Both the position numbers and the translations under genes were made by a program. Of a stretch of DNA of 32,314 nucleotides, positions 1 to 8,551 are shown piece by piece. Source of the stretch: Saprospiraceae bacterium (GTDB taxonomy: Bacteria; Bacteroidota; Bacteroidia; Chitinophagales; Saprospiraceae). The stretch is from contig JADKGI010000004.1 of the NCBI GenBank assembly GCA_016722285.1, forward strand, positions 1 through 32,314, given 5' to 3'. Position 1 is the first letter of the stretch, and every line of letters begins with the position of its first letter. The notes below the pieces were generated by a model, which was given only the letters and a program-made list of their open reading frames with translations, searched no databases and was not told where the DNA came from.

Positions 1-2
1 CA

Positions 3-685
3 CCTTATTTATATTATGAAATGGGAGTTAAAACAGACTCTAATTCCTTGGTTAATTTAATAAAAGGAGATTATACCCTGGGAGTAAGAGATAAATTTGA
101 TTGTTTATTTGAAAAAAAAGTTTCTATTTCAGAGCCAAATAAGTTCATGGTGAATACACCTTTAGAAATAAATATTTTTTATAGTGAAACAGCAGAATTA
201 ACATTCTCATCCAATTATCCTGACAGCGACATTGTTAGCATTAAGTGGACGAACAGTAAAGGAGAAATACTTGGAAATGATTTTGACTTAAAATATAATC
301 CCAATTTAAGTGATGTGGTCAATGTGGAAGTTACTACAATAAATGGCTGTATTGCTACTTCCAAAGTAAAAATAAATGTGGACAATGAACTCAAATTCTA
401 CATTCCAAATATATTTTCTCCAAATGGTGATGGCATAAATGATAAACTTGAAATTTTCAAAAATAAGATACCTTTAACTTTAGGGCAAATTTCTATTTTT
501 GACCGGTATGTGGTAACATGGTGTACAATACTAAGAATTATGAATTCAACAATTCCATTGATGGGTGGGATGGCACTATAAATGGGAGAAGTGTTGTCCC
601 AGGTGTATATGTTCTTCTTATTGAATATACTGATTTTTTGGGTGAAAGACAAATTATTAAAAGCGATATAACGGTTGTCAAATAG
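3..685 (+). pseudogene. C-terminal part of a gliding-motility/T9SS-type secreted protein, frameshifted and cut by the window edge
   Basis: The reading frame is open from the first bases, so the 5' end lies outside the window. The visible part resembles Ig/PKD-like repeats of large Bacteroidota surface proteins and then the gliding-motility-associated C-terminal module (CHU_C): IPNIFSPNGDGINDKLEIF at about 397-460, followed by ISIFDRY. Directly after DRY (about 508-512) the frame breaks. The rest of the module continues in another frame as GNMVYNTKNYEF, DGWDGTINGR and VVPGVYVLLIEYTD, ending at a TAG at 683-685. This module is the type IX secretion signal in this phylum, so the intact protein would be exported and anchored at the cell surface. 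The size of the shift fits a two-base insertion or a one-base deletion. Whether the break is real or a sequencing error cannot be told here. Confidence 0.8.
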
Positions 686-948
686 TTTAAGAAGTCCAAT
701 CTGCTTTTGAAAATACTGGAAAAATGTATCGACAAGGACTTTCATAAAATTCCTACATTATGAAAATGCAAATCCTGGATTACGTGTTTTAGTATATAAT
801 AAATTATAATATCATAATATTATAGTAATTTTACATGTCTTTTATATTTTACACAAAATATTTATGCATATTAATCGTTAAACTAAAAATACATACAAAG
901 AATCATTATGCTTAATTTAATTTTCTTTTATTTCAATCACCTGTTTCT

Positions 949-1602
949 GTGGATAATACCACAGATGTACAGTCCCAAAGTATTGTTGATATAATTATTT
1001 CAGGAGGAATTATAGGAATAATAATCGTTGCTGTTTTACTCATTTTATCATTTCTTGCGCTATATATTTTCATAGAACGGTTTCTTACTATAGGTAGAGC
1101 AGGAAAAATAGATGAAAACTTTATTAATAATATAAGAGCTTCGGTTGGGGCTGGAAATATAGAAGGTGCCAAAGCACTTTGTCGGGCTACTGACACTCCA
1201 GCTGCCAGAATGATAGAAAAGGGTCTCATGCGAATAGGAAAGCCCTTAAAAGACATCGATGCAGCAATAGAAAACGTTGGAAATCTTGAAGTATTTAAAC
1301 TTGAAAAGAATTTATCTTCGCTGGCAAGTATTGCCGGAGCAGCTCCTATGGTTGGGTTTTTAGGAACTGTGACAGGTATGATACTTGCTTTTTATAATAT
1401 GTCCACGCAGCAAAATGTGACCCCATCTCTATTAGCAGGCGGTATATATCAGGCTCTAATCACTACGGCATTTGGGTTGGTGATCGGAATATTTGCCTTT
1501 GTTGGCTACAACTATTTGGTTGCAAAAGTTGAGAAAGTAATTTTCCAAATGGAAAAAGCAACTATAGATTTTATGGATTTACTTCAGGAACCAGGCCATT
1601 AA
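949..1602 (+). CDS. exbB: ExbB/TolQ/MotA-family proton channel subunit
   Basis: This is the inner-membrane channel subunit that uses proton motive force to drive TonB. The 217-residue product has a first membrane helix at about 14-42 (ending LYIFIERF), a cytoplasmic domain, and two C-terminal helices with the family's signature GAAPMVGFLGTVTGMILAF and GIYQALITTAFGLVIGI. It heads a plus-strand operon with two exbD genes and a tonB-like gene. The only start in this frame is a GTG at 949, because the frame is closed just upstream (TAA at 913). An ATG at 908 in another frame opens MLNLIFF, which resembles the N-terminus of relatives. A one-base indel at about 940-948 would join the two, so the true start may be 908. 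Confidence 0.9.
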   Translation: MDNTTDVQSQSIVDIIISGGIIGIIIVAVLLILSFLALYIFIERFLTIGRAGKIDENFINNIRASVGAGNIEGAKALCRATDTPAARMIEKGLMRIGKPLKDIDAAIENVGNLEVFKLEKNLSSLASIAGAAPMVGFLGTVTGMILAFYNMSTQQNVTPSLLAGGIYQALITTAFGLVIGIFAFVGYNYLVAKVEKVIFQMEKATIDFMDLLQEPGH

Positions 1603-1620
1603 TAAAAAAAGAGAAATATA

Positions 1621-2022
1621 ATGGCAGTAAAAAAGAGAAGTAAGATTACAGCGGAATTTAATATGTCTTCATTGACTGACATAATATTTTTACTCTTAAT
1701 ATTTTTCATGTTGACATCCAAAATGGTTAATATTCAAGTGAAGCTACCGGAGTCTGACTCCACAACAGTGGCACCATCGAATTTGCCCGTAATGATATTA
1801 CTGGATGGAACGATTAGCGTTGCGGGCAAAGCTAGCAGTTTGGGTAATCTTGAAAAAGATGTTGCTCTGGCTGTTCGTGAAACAAGTAATAAGGAAAATG
1901 CCACAGTGACAATAATTTCCGAAGTTGGTGTACCATGGGAGAATGTACATAAAGTAATGGCAATAGCCAGTGGTTTGAAACTTAAAGCAATCATTGCAAC
2001 ACAACCTAGTTCAAAAGGATAA
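1621..2022 (+). CDS. exbD: ExbD/TolR-family biopolymer transport protein, first copy
   Basis: ExbD is the second channel subunit, with one membrane helix and a periplasmic domain that contacts TonB and peptidoglycan. The 133-residue product has a short basic cytoplasmic tail, then the signature FNMSSLTDIIFLLLIFFML, in which the conserved Asp (residue 20) is the proton-carrying residue, then a periplasmic domain. It starts 18 bases after exbB stops. Its first 33 residues are identical to those of the next gene while the periplasmic parts differ, so these are tandem paralogues. Confidence 0.93.
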   Translation: MAVKKRSKITAEFNMSSLTDIIFLLLIFFMLTSKMVNIQVKLPESDSTTVAPSNLPVMILLDGTISVAGKASSLGNLEKDVALAVRETSNKENATVTIISEVGVPWENVHKVMAIASGLKLKAIIATQPSSKG

Positions 2023-2028
2023 TTCATA

Positions 2029-2427
2029 ATGGCAGTAAAAAAGAGAAGTAAAATAACAGCTGAATTTAATATGTCATCATTGACTGATATAATATTTTTG
2101 TTATTAATATTTTTTATGTTGACATCTTCTATCGTAACACCTAATGCATTGAATCTCCAATTGCCAGGTAAAAAAACCAGCCCTCCACCACCAACAGCTA
2201 AAAACAAAATAGTTTCAATTGATGCTGGAGGAAGTTATACCCTAAATGGCACTCCTATAAGCATTGATGGTATTAAGAGACAAATGGAATCACTAAAAAG
2301 AATAGACAAAGACAAGGCAGCTATTGTAGTTTCCCCGGCAGCTAAGGCAAGTAATGAGACTGTTGTAGCAATTCTGGATTTGGCATATAAAATGGAAATT
2401 AGGGCTGTATTAACCGAACCTAGGTAA
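2029..2427 (+). CDS. exbD: ExbD/TolR-family biopolymer transport protein, second copy
   Basis: This second ExbD paralogue (132 residues) starts 6 bases after the first one ends. Residues 1-33, covering the cytoplasmic tail and the membrane helix with its conserved Asp, are identical to the first copy. The periplasmic part is different and carries a proline-rich stretch (KKTSPPPPTAKN) directly after the helix. Two ExbD proteins per ExbB operon are common in Bacteroidota, where they may form mixed channels; that mixture is inference here. The near-identical DNA of the two 5' ends could also support gene conversion. Confidence 0.93.
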   Translation: MAVKKRSKITAEFNMSSLTDIIFLLLIFFMLTSSIVTPNALNLQLPGKKTSPPPPTAKNKIVSIDAGGSYTLNGTPISIDGIKRQMESLKRIDKDKAAIVVSPAAKASNETVVAILDLAYKMEIRAVLTEPR

Positions 2428-2516
2428 TTTAGAACTTACAAGATTTTCAGAAGGCTTTTTGTGAACTGGAAGGTTTATGGCAGGTAAGCAACCCCCGTTA
2501 AAGTACTATAATTATT

Positions 2517-3371
2517 ATGCAGGTTAAAGATTCATACTATAACGAAGATACACATAAAAATAAAGGACTAATAAGTAGCTTTATAATCCATGTTATTATT
2601 TTATTACTTCTTCTGCTTCCATTTTTATCCAAAACAGAATTTGAAGATCTAGGTGGAATATTAATTGCTTTTGGCGATCCCGATAAAGGACTTTTAGATG
2701 ATCCTAATATAAACGAAAGTGCATCTACCACTTCTGAAGCCCCATCTCAAAAGACATCAGAAAAATCTCAAAATGAAAACATACAATCTAGTGCCAAGGA
2801 AGATGAGTCAATCTTTAAAGCTACAGAAAACAAAAAGAATACCCCAAAAGTAATAGAATCAACTTCTAAAAATAATAAGCAAGTCGAAGATTCAAAAATT
2901 AAGGAAGAAGCTGAACGAAAATCGAAGGAGGCTGCTGAAAAAGCTAAGGCGGAACAGGAAGCCGCCGACTTGGCCAACCAAAAGAAGAAATATTCTGATA
3001 TGCTTGGTAAAGGTCAAGGTAATAATAATTCCAGTGGCAATCAAGGCAGTGAAAAAGGTAATCCTGATGGGAAAGCACTGGAGGGCATCAGCAAAGGATC
3101 CGGCCAGGTTGGAGGAGGATTAAATGGCCGAGGAGTGGAATATGAACCTTCATTTACAGATAGTTCTCAAAAAACAGGAAAAGTATCATTAGAAATATGC
3201 GTGAACAAGGACGGAAAAGTATCAAAAGCTGATTTTACCCAAAAAGGTTCTACTACTTCTGATCCATATTTAGTGGACTTGGCCAGGAAGACAGCTCTTA
3301 AGTATAGATTTTCCAGATCCGAGATCGAACTTCAATGTGGGACAGTTACAATTGATTTTAAAGTAATGTAA
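2517..3371 (+). CDS. TonB-like energy transducer
   Basis: The 284-residue product has the TonB layout: a short cytoplasmic N-terminus, one membrane helix at about 20-38 (FIIHVIILLLLLLPF), a long Ser/Lys/Glu-rich and coiled-coil-like periplasmic linker (about 60-160, with KEEAERKSKEAAEKAKAEQ), a Gly/Asn-rich flexible stretch (about 165-205), and a C-terminal domain of about 75 residues. That domain is degenerate compared with classical TonB, so the assignment rests on the layout and on the position directly downstream of exbB-exbD-exbD. The complex would transfer energy to outer-membrane receptors. The 3' end overlaps the convergent methyltransferase gene by 14 bases. Confidence 0.8.
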   Translation: MQVKDSYYNEDTHKNKGLISSFIIHVIILLLLLLPFLSKTEFEDLGGILIAFGDPDKGLLDDPNINESASTTSEAPSQKTSEKSQNENIQSSAKEDESIFKATENKKNTPKVIESTSKNNKQVEDSKIKEEAERKSKEAAEKAKAEQEAADLANQKKKYSDMLGKGQGNNNSSGNQGSEKGNPDGKALEGISKGSGQVGGGLNGRGVEYEPSFTDSSQKTGKVSLEICVNKDGKVSKADFTQKGSTTSDPYLVDLARKTALKYRFSRSEIELQCGTVTIDFKVM

Positions 3372-4023
3372 TTCTCCCGTTATTTATTTTCCTGAAGATA
3401 TAAACCCGGTCATTATCTGTATAGAGTAACTTTAATGAATAACTGCTTGCTATGAAGTTCATGGTCCTTACATGATAAAAACTTACATGGGTAATATCCC
3501 TCAGATAGTACCAGGATTGTAATTGATCAGGACTTTTCCAGGTTTCAGTCATGATCGCAAGGTAGCCACCCGGTCTTATTAATGCAATTATTTTTGGTAT
3601 ATCAACTATTGGGAACTGAAACTGCTCAAAACTTTCAGTAGATATTACATAATCATAATTCGACTTGATTATATTGTTGAAAAATAATGGATCATAATTA
3701 TCACAGGAAAAGCCATTTTCATGTAACATTAGTGAAAGAACAGGGTTAGGGCCACAACCGTAATCTAAACCGGTCATAGTCTTATTTATATATAGGAGCA
3801 AAGGTTGAAGAACTGTGTCTAAAAAATTTCTATAACCTTTATTTAATATATTATTTTCATGTAATTTATATCGTTCCAACTCGACATATAGTGATGGTAG
3901 AGAGTCCCTGTCTGAAAAAATCAAGAAGCAATCATCACATTTACAATAGGAGCGATTTTTAAATAAAATATCTAATTGGTTTGTATTTTTTGAAGAACAA
4001 AGCGGGCAAGTATCACCTATCAT
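3358..4023 (-). CDS. Class I SAM-dependent methyltransferase with N-terminal zinc-ribbon-like Cys cluster
   Basis: The 221-residue product begins with a metal-binding-type cluster (C6, C9, then C27, C29 and C32 within SYCKCDDC). It continues into a Rossmann-type methyltransferase domain with motif I TGLDYGCGPNPVLSLML at about 84-100 and a later motif IALIRPGGYLAIMTE. The substrate cannot be read from sequence; proteins of this layout are often annotated as putative methyltransferases acting on small molecules or sugars. The gene converges on the tonB-like gene with a 14-base overlap. Its start lies 19 bases from a 79-bp palindromic repeat that recurs upstream of the acyl-CoA dehydrogenase gene. 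Confidence 0.85.
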   Translation of the reverse strand: MIGDTCPLCSSKNTNQLDILFKNRSYCKCDDCFLIFSDRDSLPSLYVELERYKLHENNILNKGYRNFLDTVLQPLLLYINKTMTGLDYGCGPNPVLSLMLHENGFSCDNYDPLFFNNIIKSNYDYVISTESFEQFQFPIVDIPKIIALIRPGGYLAIMTETWKSPDQLQSWYYLRDITHVSFYHVRTMNFIASSYSLKLLYTDNDRVYIFRKINNGRITLL

Positions 4024-4042
4024 AATCTATTTGGATATTAGA

Positions 4043-4121
4043 GTAATAGTTTAGGCATCATCAATTTCAATCAAAAAATGTCAAGATTTTGTGATTTGAA
4101 AGCATATACCTAAATTATTAC
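4043..4121. repeat. 79-bp imperfect palindromic repeat, copy A
   Basis: The ends are inverted repeats: GTAATAGTTTAGG at 4043-4055 and CCTAAATTATTAC at 4109-4121 (12 of 13 complementary). An inner pair, TTCAATCAAAAAAT and ATTTTGTGATTTGAA, nearly matches as well, so most of the element could fold into one long hairpin. It aligns without gaps to 23198-23276 with 63 of 79 bases identical; five more identical bases (TTAGA) precede both copies. It sits between the methyltransferase (minus) and esterase (plus) genes. Confidence 0.8.
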
Positions 4122-4163
4122 ATATTTGTTATATTAATTTATATCACTGTTACTATCAATGAC

Positions 4164-4171
4164 TATATTTG
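4164..4171 (+). promoter_or_regulatory. Possible Bacteroidota -7 element (TATATTTG) for the esterase gene
   Basis: TATATTTG matches the Bacteroidota -7 consensus TAnnTTTG and lies 24 bases before the esterase start. No TTG occurs at the usual 17-23 base spacing upstream, so this is only half of the expected promoter. Confidence 0.35.
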
Positions 4172-4195
4172 TTTGGGTAACCAATTCAAATTATA

Positions 4196-4954
4196 ATGTC
4201 AAAAGCCAGCAAAAAATATAGATCTAATTTATATGTGCAAGATATATACATGTCATCATTGAAAAGAAACAGAACTATAAGAATTTTATTGCCAGGTGCA
4301 TATTTCAGGTTTCCCGAAAGACGATTTCCGGTTTTATATATGCTTGATGGGCAGAATATTTTTGATTCTTCAACATCATTTGCTACTCCCTGGAACCTTC
4401 AGGTCAGGATGGACAAATTGCCCTATAAAGAACATTGTATCATCGTTGGAATTGATAATGGTGGAAATTTAAGAGGTTCAGAATATTTGCTTCCACACCA
4501 TCACAAACTTTTTCACCATGGAGAAGGAAATAAGTTTGTTGATTTCATAATAAAAGATCTGAAGCCAAAAGTAGATGACCACATCAGGACTTTACCTGAC
4601 CATAATAATACTATAATTGCAGGCAGTTCAATGGGTGGACTTCTTGCATTTTATGCAGCTACCCGACACGGAGATATTTTCGGCAAAGCCGGTATCCTGT
4701 CTCCTGCTTTTTGGCTCTATCCTTCGGTAATGCATTTTAAATCCAAGGTATTCTCAAAGATCTATGTTATAGGAAGCAAAACTGAAAGTAAAGGGATGGA
4801 AAAAACTTTATCGAAAACGTACCATTCTTTGCATAACTCGGGTTATCCTGAAGAAAATATTAGGATAATAATTAAAGACAGAGGAAAACATAATGAAAAA
4901 TTTTGGGGCGCCCAATTTAAACATATGATTAAATGGTTGATGGCCAATAAATAA
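4196..4954 (+). CDS. Putative esterase (esterase D/enterochelin esterase-like alpha/beta hydrolase)
   Basis: The 252-residue product has the alpha/beta-hydrolase layout of the putative esterase family (PF00756). It shows an early strand with FPVLYMLDGQNIFD (about 44-57), the nucleophile elbow AGSSMGG with Ser145, and a C-terminal catalytic His232 in RGKHNEKFW. The acid residue is less clear (usual position near 193-198, GSKTES). There is no signal peptide, so it is probably cytoplasmic. The substrate is unknown; relatives hydrolyse small esters or act on siderophores. The first ATG fits a typical spacing behind a TAnnTTTG-like site. Confidence 0.85.
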   Translation: MSKASKKYRSNLYVQDIYMSSLKRNRTIRILLPGAYFRFPERRFPVLYMLDGQNIFDSSTSFATPWNLQVRMDKLPYKEHCIIVGIDNGGNLRGSEYLLPHHHKLFHHGEGNKFVDFIIKDLKPKVDDHIRTLPDHNNTIIAGSSMGGLLAFYAATRHGDIFGKAGILSPAFWLYPSVMHFKSKVFSKIYVIGSKTESKGMEKTLSKTYHSLHNSGYPEENIRIIIKDRGKHNEKFWGAQFKHMIKWLMANK

Positions 4955-5030
4955 TCATCCGCATAATTGGGCTAAAGAAAAATTTGAAATAACCGAGCAA
5001 ATAATTTTATTGTAAAACATGAGATGAACT

Positions 5031-6014
5031 ATGGGAAATATTGTTAGATGGGGAATAATCGGATGTGGTAAAATTGCACAGAAATTTGCTCTTGATCTGG
5101 CTTTGTGTGGGTCGGGAATCTTAACAGCCTGTTCCTCCAGAGATGAGAGGAGAGCAATTGCGTTTTCTCTTCAACATAATGTGGAAAAGTATTTTACGGA
5201 TTATCACTTGTTGGCAAATTGTCCTGACATTGATGCAGTTTATATAGCAACGCCGCATTCCCACCACTACGTGCACACTCTATTAAGTCTTGATGCAAAT
5301 AAAGCTGTACTATGCGAAAAGCCACTCACTGTCAATGAAGCACTTGGACAAAAAGTAATAGAAGTGGCGTTAAAAAAGAACTGCCTACTTATGGAAGCAA
5401 TGTGGACAGCATTTCTGCCATCAATACAGGAAATCAAGTCCAAAATTGAACATGGTATAATAGGCGAAGTCAGACATCTTAGAGCAGATTTGGATTTAAA
5501 GCAGAAATTGAAAATAATAGCCGACTATTGTTCCCATTATTGGCTGGAGGTTCTCTTCTGGATATAGGCATTTACCCCTTGTTTATCAGTATATTTCTGA
5601 TGGGTGTACCTGAAGATGTAGTAGCCTGTGGACATTTGAGCGGAACAGGTGTAGATGATGAAATGTACCATTATGCTAAAGTTCAAAAATGGAGCGACAG
5701 CAGTACTCTATTCATCATTTACTATTCATACAGATACTAAATGTGAGATATTCGGAACAAAAGGAAAAATATCTATACCTACACGATTTCACGAACAGAA
5801 TAATTATAGCATCCACTTTGCGAATGGCAAAAACGAACATTTCGAAACGGATAAAAAAGGATATGGATATTCATACGAAATCGAACATTTTAATCAGTGC
5901 CTGATTTCAGGGTTAAAAGAAAGTCCAGTAATGACATATAATATGTCATTGGATATCTTGAGAATCATGGACTCAGTTCGTAAACAAATAGGCTTAAAAT
6001 ATATTTGGGACTAA
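5031..6014 (+). pseudogene. Gfo/Idh/MocA-family NAD(P)-dependent oxidoreductase with two compensating frameshifts
   Basis: The N-terminal Rossmann domain is intact, with WGIIGCGKIAQKF near residue 6-18 and the catalytic-Lys motif VLCEKPLTVN at about 100. The frame breaks at about 5505-5515 in an A-rich stretch. The protein continues in another frame as NNSRLLFPLLAGGSLLDIG, then returns to the original frame at about 5661-5670 as LKFKNGATAVLYSSF and runs to the stop at 6014. The two shifts cancel, so the span is divisible by three and gives about 327 residues, the normal family length. That favours either two sequencing errors or a very recent lesion. The family oxidises sugars, trans-dihydrodiols or related compounds; the substrate is not readable. 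Confidence 0.85.
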
Positions 6015-6018
6015 AATG

Positions 6019-6069
6019 AGATGGTACTTGAAGGTTAATATTTTTCAATACTAACCTTCAATTCCATCT
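6019..6069. terminator. Long inverted repeat between convergent genes, probable bidirectional terminator
   Basis: AGATGG and TTGAAGGTTA (6019-6039) are mirrored by TAACCTTCAA and CCATCT (6052-6069), giving a long interrupted stem around an AT-rich loop. It lies between the oxidoreductase stop and the nrdA stop, which face each other. There is no strong U-tract on either side. Confidence 0.6.
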
Positions 6070-6081
6070 TAAATCCTAAAT

Positions 6082-8466
6082 TTAACTTCCACACATAAGA
6101 CACCCATCTTCCATAGAACATGTTGCACCTTCGGGTATTGATATAATTTCGGCTTCAGCGATCGGTTCTTCTGATTTTACAGCTTGTACTCTTTGATGTT
6201 GTTCATCCAAAGTAAATTTAATGGGGTCAACTGCTGCTTTGCTACGCAAATAGTACATACCTGTTTTGAGACCTTTTTGCCATCCGTAAAAATGCATGGA
6301 GCTAAGTTTGGCAAAATTAGGGTTTTCAACAAAAAGATTAAGGCTCTGGCTTTGACAAATAAAAGCACCTCGATCGGCAGCCTGGTCAATAATTACTTTC
6401 TGGCTTATTTCATAAACGGTCTTGTACAGTTCTTTTATTTCTGCCGGTATTTCAGGAATGTTCTGAACAGAACCATTAGCTGCCATCATTTTTTGCTTTA
6501 GTGTGTCATTCCATATACCAAGCCCGGTAAGGTCTTTTAAGAGGTGTTTATTTACAATAATATATTCTCCTGATAATGTCCTTCTGGTGTAAATATTTGA
6601 TGTATAAGGCTCAAAGCATTCATTATTTCCGATTATCTGAGATGTAGATGCCGTTGGCATAGGTGCCAACAGAAGACTATTTCTTAGTCCTTTAGTTTTT
6701 ATCTTTCCTTTCAGTGAGTCCCAATTGTATCTTCCGGAAGGAGAAACGCCCCACATGTCGAATTGGAGAATTCCCTTACTTGCAGGTGAACCTGCAAAGG
6801 TTTGGTAAGAACCATCTTTTTGAGCCAGCGTGTTTGATTCTTCCAATGCGGCATGATATATGGTTTCAAAAATAGCTTTATTTAATTTGGCGGCTTCGGC
6901 ACTGTCAAAAGGCATCCTCATCAAAATATAAGCATCCGCTAAACCTTGAACTCCAATTCCAATCGGGCGATGCCTTAAATTTGAATTTTCAGCTTCCTTA
7001 ATTGGATAATAATTGATGTCAATTATCTTGTTGAGATTTCGGGTAACAACTTTAGTTATTTCATGTAATTTTTCAAAATCAAAACTATGTTGTTCTTCGT
7101 TAACGAACTTGGGTAGAGAGATAGATGCCAGGTTACATACAGCTACCTCATCAGATGCAGTATATTCAATAATTTCAGTACACAGATTACTTGATTTAAT
7201 CGTTCCAAGATTTTTTTGGTTTGACTTATTATTACACGCATCTTTATACAAGATATAAGGTGTTCCTGTTTCTATTTGTGACTCAAGGATCGAGAACCAA
7301 AGGTCCTGAGCATTAATGACTTTTCTGGAACGCCCTTCTAACTCATATTTATGATACAAGGCTTCAAACTCTCCTCCATAACAATCATGGAGACCCGGTG
7401 CTTCGTTTGGGCAAAATAGTGACCATTTCCCATTTTCTTTCACTCTTTCCATAAATAGATCGGGTATCCACATGGCGTAAAATAAGTCCCTTGCTCTCAA
7501 CTCTTCTTTTCCATGATTCTTTTTTAAATCCAAAAAATCATAAATATCTGCATGCCAGGGTTCAATATAAATTGCGAAAGCACCTTTTCTCTTTCCACCT
7601 CCCTGATCGACATAACGGGCCGTATCATTGAATACTTTTAACATAGGGATAATACCATTTGATTGACCACCCGTACCTTTGATGTAAGATCCTTTGGCCC
7701 TGATATTATGAACTGACAATCCAATTCCTCCGGGTGATTGTGATATTTTAGCACACCTGGTCAAAGTATCAAATATACCTGAAATACTATCTTCTGTCAT
7801 ACTCAACAGAAAACAGGAAGATAGTTGAGGTTTTGGTGTACCTGCATTAAATAATGTAGGGGTGGCATGGATAAACCATTTTTCAGACATAAGATGATAT
7901 GTCTCCAATGCCCCTTTTATATCGTGACCATGAATACCGACCGATGCTCTCATAAGAAGATGCTGCGGTCGTTCTACAACTTCGCCATCTGCCCTCAATA
8001 AATAAGATTTTTCAAGCGTTTTAAAACCAAAGTAATCAAAATTATAATCCCGGTCATAGATGATAGCGGAATCCAGAATATCTGCATTTTCACGAATCAC
8101 TTTTATTGTTTCATTACCTATCAAACCAGCCTTTTCGTTTGTCTTTGGGTCTATATAGTTGTATAGATTTTCCATAGTAATTGAAAATGATTTTTCTGTG
8201 TTTTTATGGAGATTAGATACCGCAATTCTGGCTGCCAACAATGCATAATCCGGATGTTTTGCTGCCATTGAAGCAGCCGTTTCTGCAGCAAGATTATCCA
8301 GATCCGTTGTCCTGACACCATCATGCAAACCCTGAATAACTTTTTTTGAAATTTCAATAGGGTCAATAAAATCAGAATTCAGACCGTAGCATAATTTACT
8401 TATTCTTGCTGTCACTTTATCAAAGCTTACAGCTTCCCTTTTGTTACTTCTTTTAATAACTTGCAT
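6082..8466 (-). CDS. nrdA: Ribonucleoside-diphosphate reductase, alpha (large) subunit, class I
   Basis: NrdA reduces ribonucleotides to deoxyribonucleotides for DNA synthesis. The 794-residue product starts with an ATP-cone allosteric domain (about 1-90). It then shows LSSCFLLSM with the first active-site Cys, the finger-loop region NLCTEIIEYT and VAVCNLASISL carrying the other active-site residues, and LAPMPTASTSQIIGNNECFEPY. It ends with the redox-active tail CSMEDGCLMCGS, which carries a CxxC pair. Length and motifs match class Ia enzymes. It is downstream of nrdB on the same strand, separated by 85 bases that contain a hairpin. Confidence 0.97.
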   Translation of the reverse strand: MQVIKRSNKREAVSFDKVTARISKLCYGLNSDFIDPIEISKKVIQGLHDGVRTTDLDNLAAETAASMAAKHPDYALLAARIAVSNLHKNTEKSFSITMENLYNYIDPKTNEKAGLIGNETIKVIRENADILDSAIIYDRDYNFDYFGFKTLEKSYLLRADGEVVERPQHLLMRASVGIHGHDIKGALETYHLMSEKWFIHATPTLFNAGTPKPQLSSCFLLSMTEDSISGIFDTLTRCAKISQSPGGIGLSVHNIRAKGSYIKGTGGQSNGIIPMLKVFNDTARYVDQGGGKRKGAFAIYIEPWHADIYDFLDLKKNHGKEELRARDLFYAMWIPDLFMERVKENGKWSLFCPNEAPGLHDCYGGEFEALYHKYELEGRSRKVINAQDLWFSILESQIETGTPYILYKDACNNKSNQKNLGTIKSSNLCTEIIEYTASDEVAVCNLASISLPKFVNEEQHSFDFEKLHEITKVVTRNLNKIIDINYYPIKEAENSNLRHRPIGIGVQGLADAYILMRMPFDSAEAAKLNKAIFETIYHAALEESNTLAQKDGSYQTFAGSPASKGILQFDMWGVSPSGRYNWDSLKGKIKTKGLRNSLLLAPMPTASTSQIIGNNECFEPYTSNIYTRRTLSGEYIIVNKHLLKDLTGLGIWNDTLKQKMMAANGSVQNIPEIPAEIKELYKTVYEISQKVIIDQAADRGAFICQSQSLNLFVENPNFAKLSSMHFYGWQKGLKTGMYYLRSKAAVDPIKFTLDEQHQRVQAVKSEEPIAEAEIISIPEGATCSMEDGCLMCGS

Positions 8467-8501
8467 TCGAGTTAATTTTTTAATGTTCGGAAAAAATAAT
8501 T

Positions 8502-8525
8502 AATACCATTTCTCAGGATGGTATT
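8502..8525 (-). terminator. Hairpin between nrdB and nrdA, possible attenuator or processing site
   Basis: AATACCAT at 8502-8509 and ATGGTATT at 8518-8525 form a perfect 8-bp stem with an 8-base loop. Read on the minus strand it is followed within about 10 bases by a run of six T residues, like a weak intrinsic terminator. It lies between nrdB and nrdA, so it could lower nrdA expression relative to nrdB. Confidence 0.45.
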
Positions 8526-8551
8526 TACGATTTGGGAAAAATGTAAGTTTG

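Noticed and set aside
398..745. Minus-strand open frames opposite the end of the surface protein gene
   Set aside because: They mirror the conserved CHU_C coding sequence on the plus strand and show no protein-like motifs.
2476..2526. Short open frame beginning MAGKQPPLKYYN just before the tonB-like gene
   Set aside because: It has only about 16 codons, ends inside the start of the next gene, and has no recognisable content. A frameshifted extension of the TonB N-terminus is possible, but the ATG at 2517 is satisfactory.
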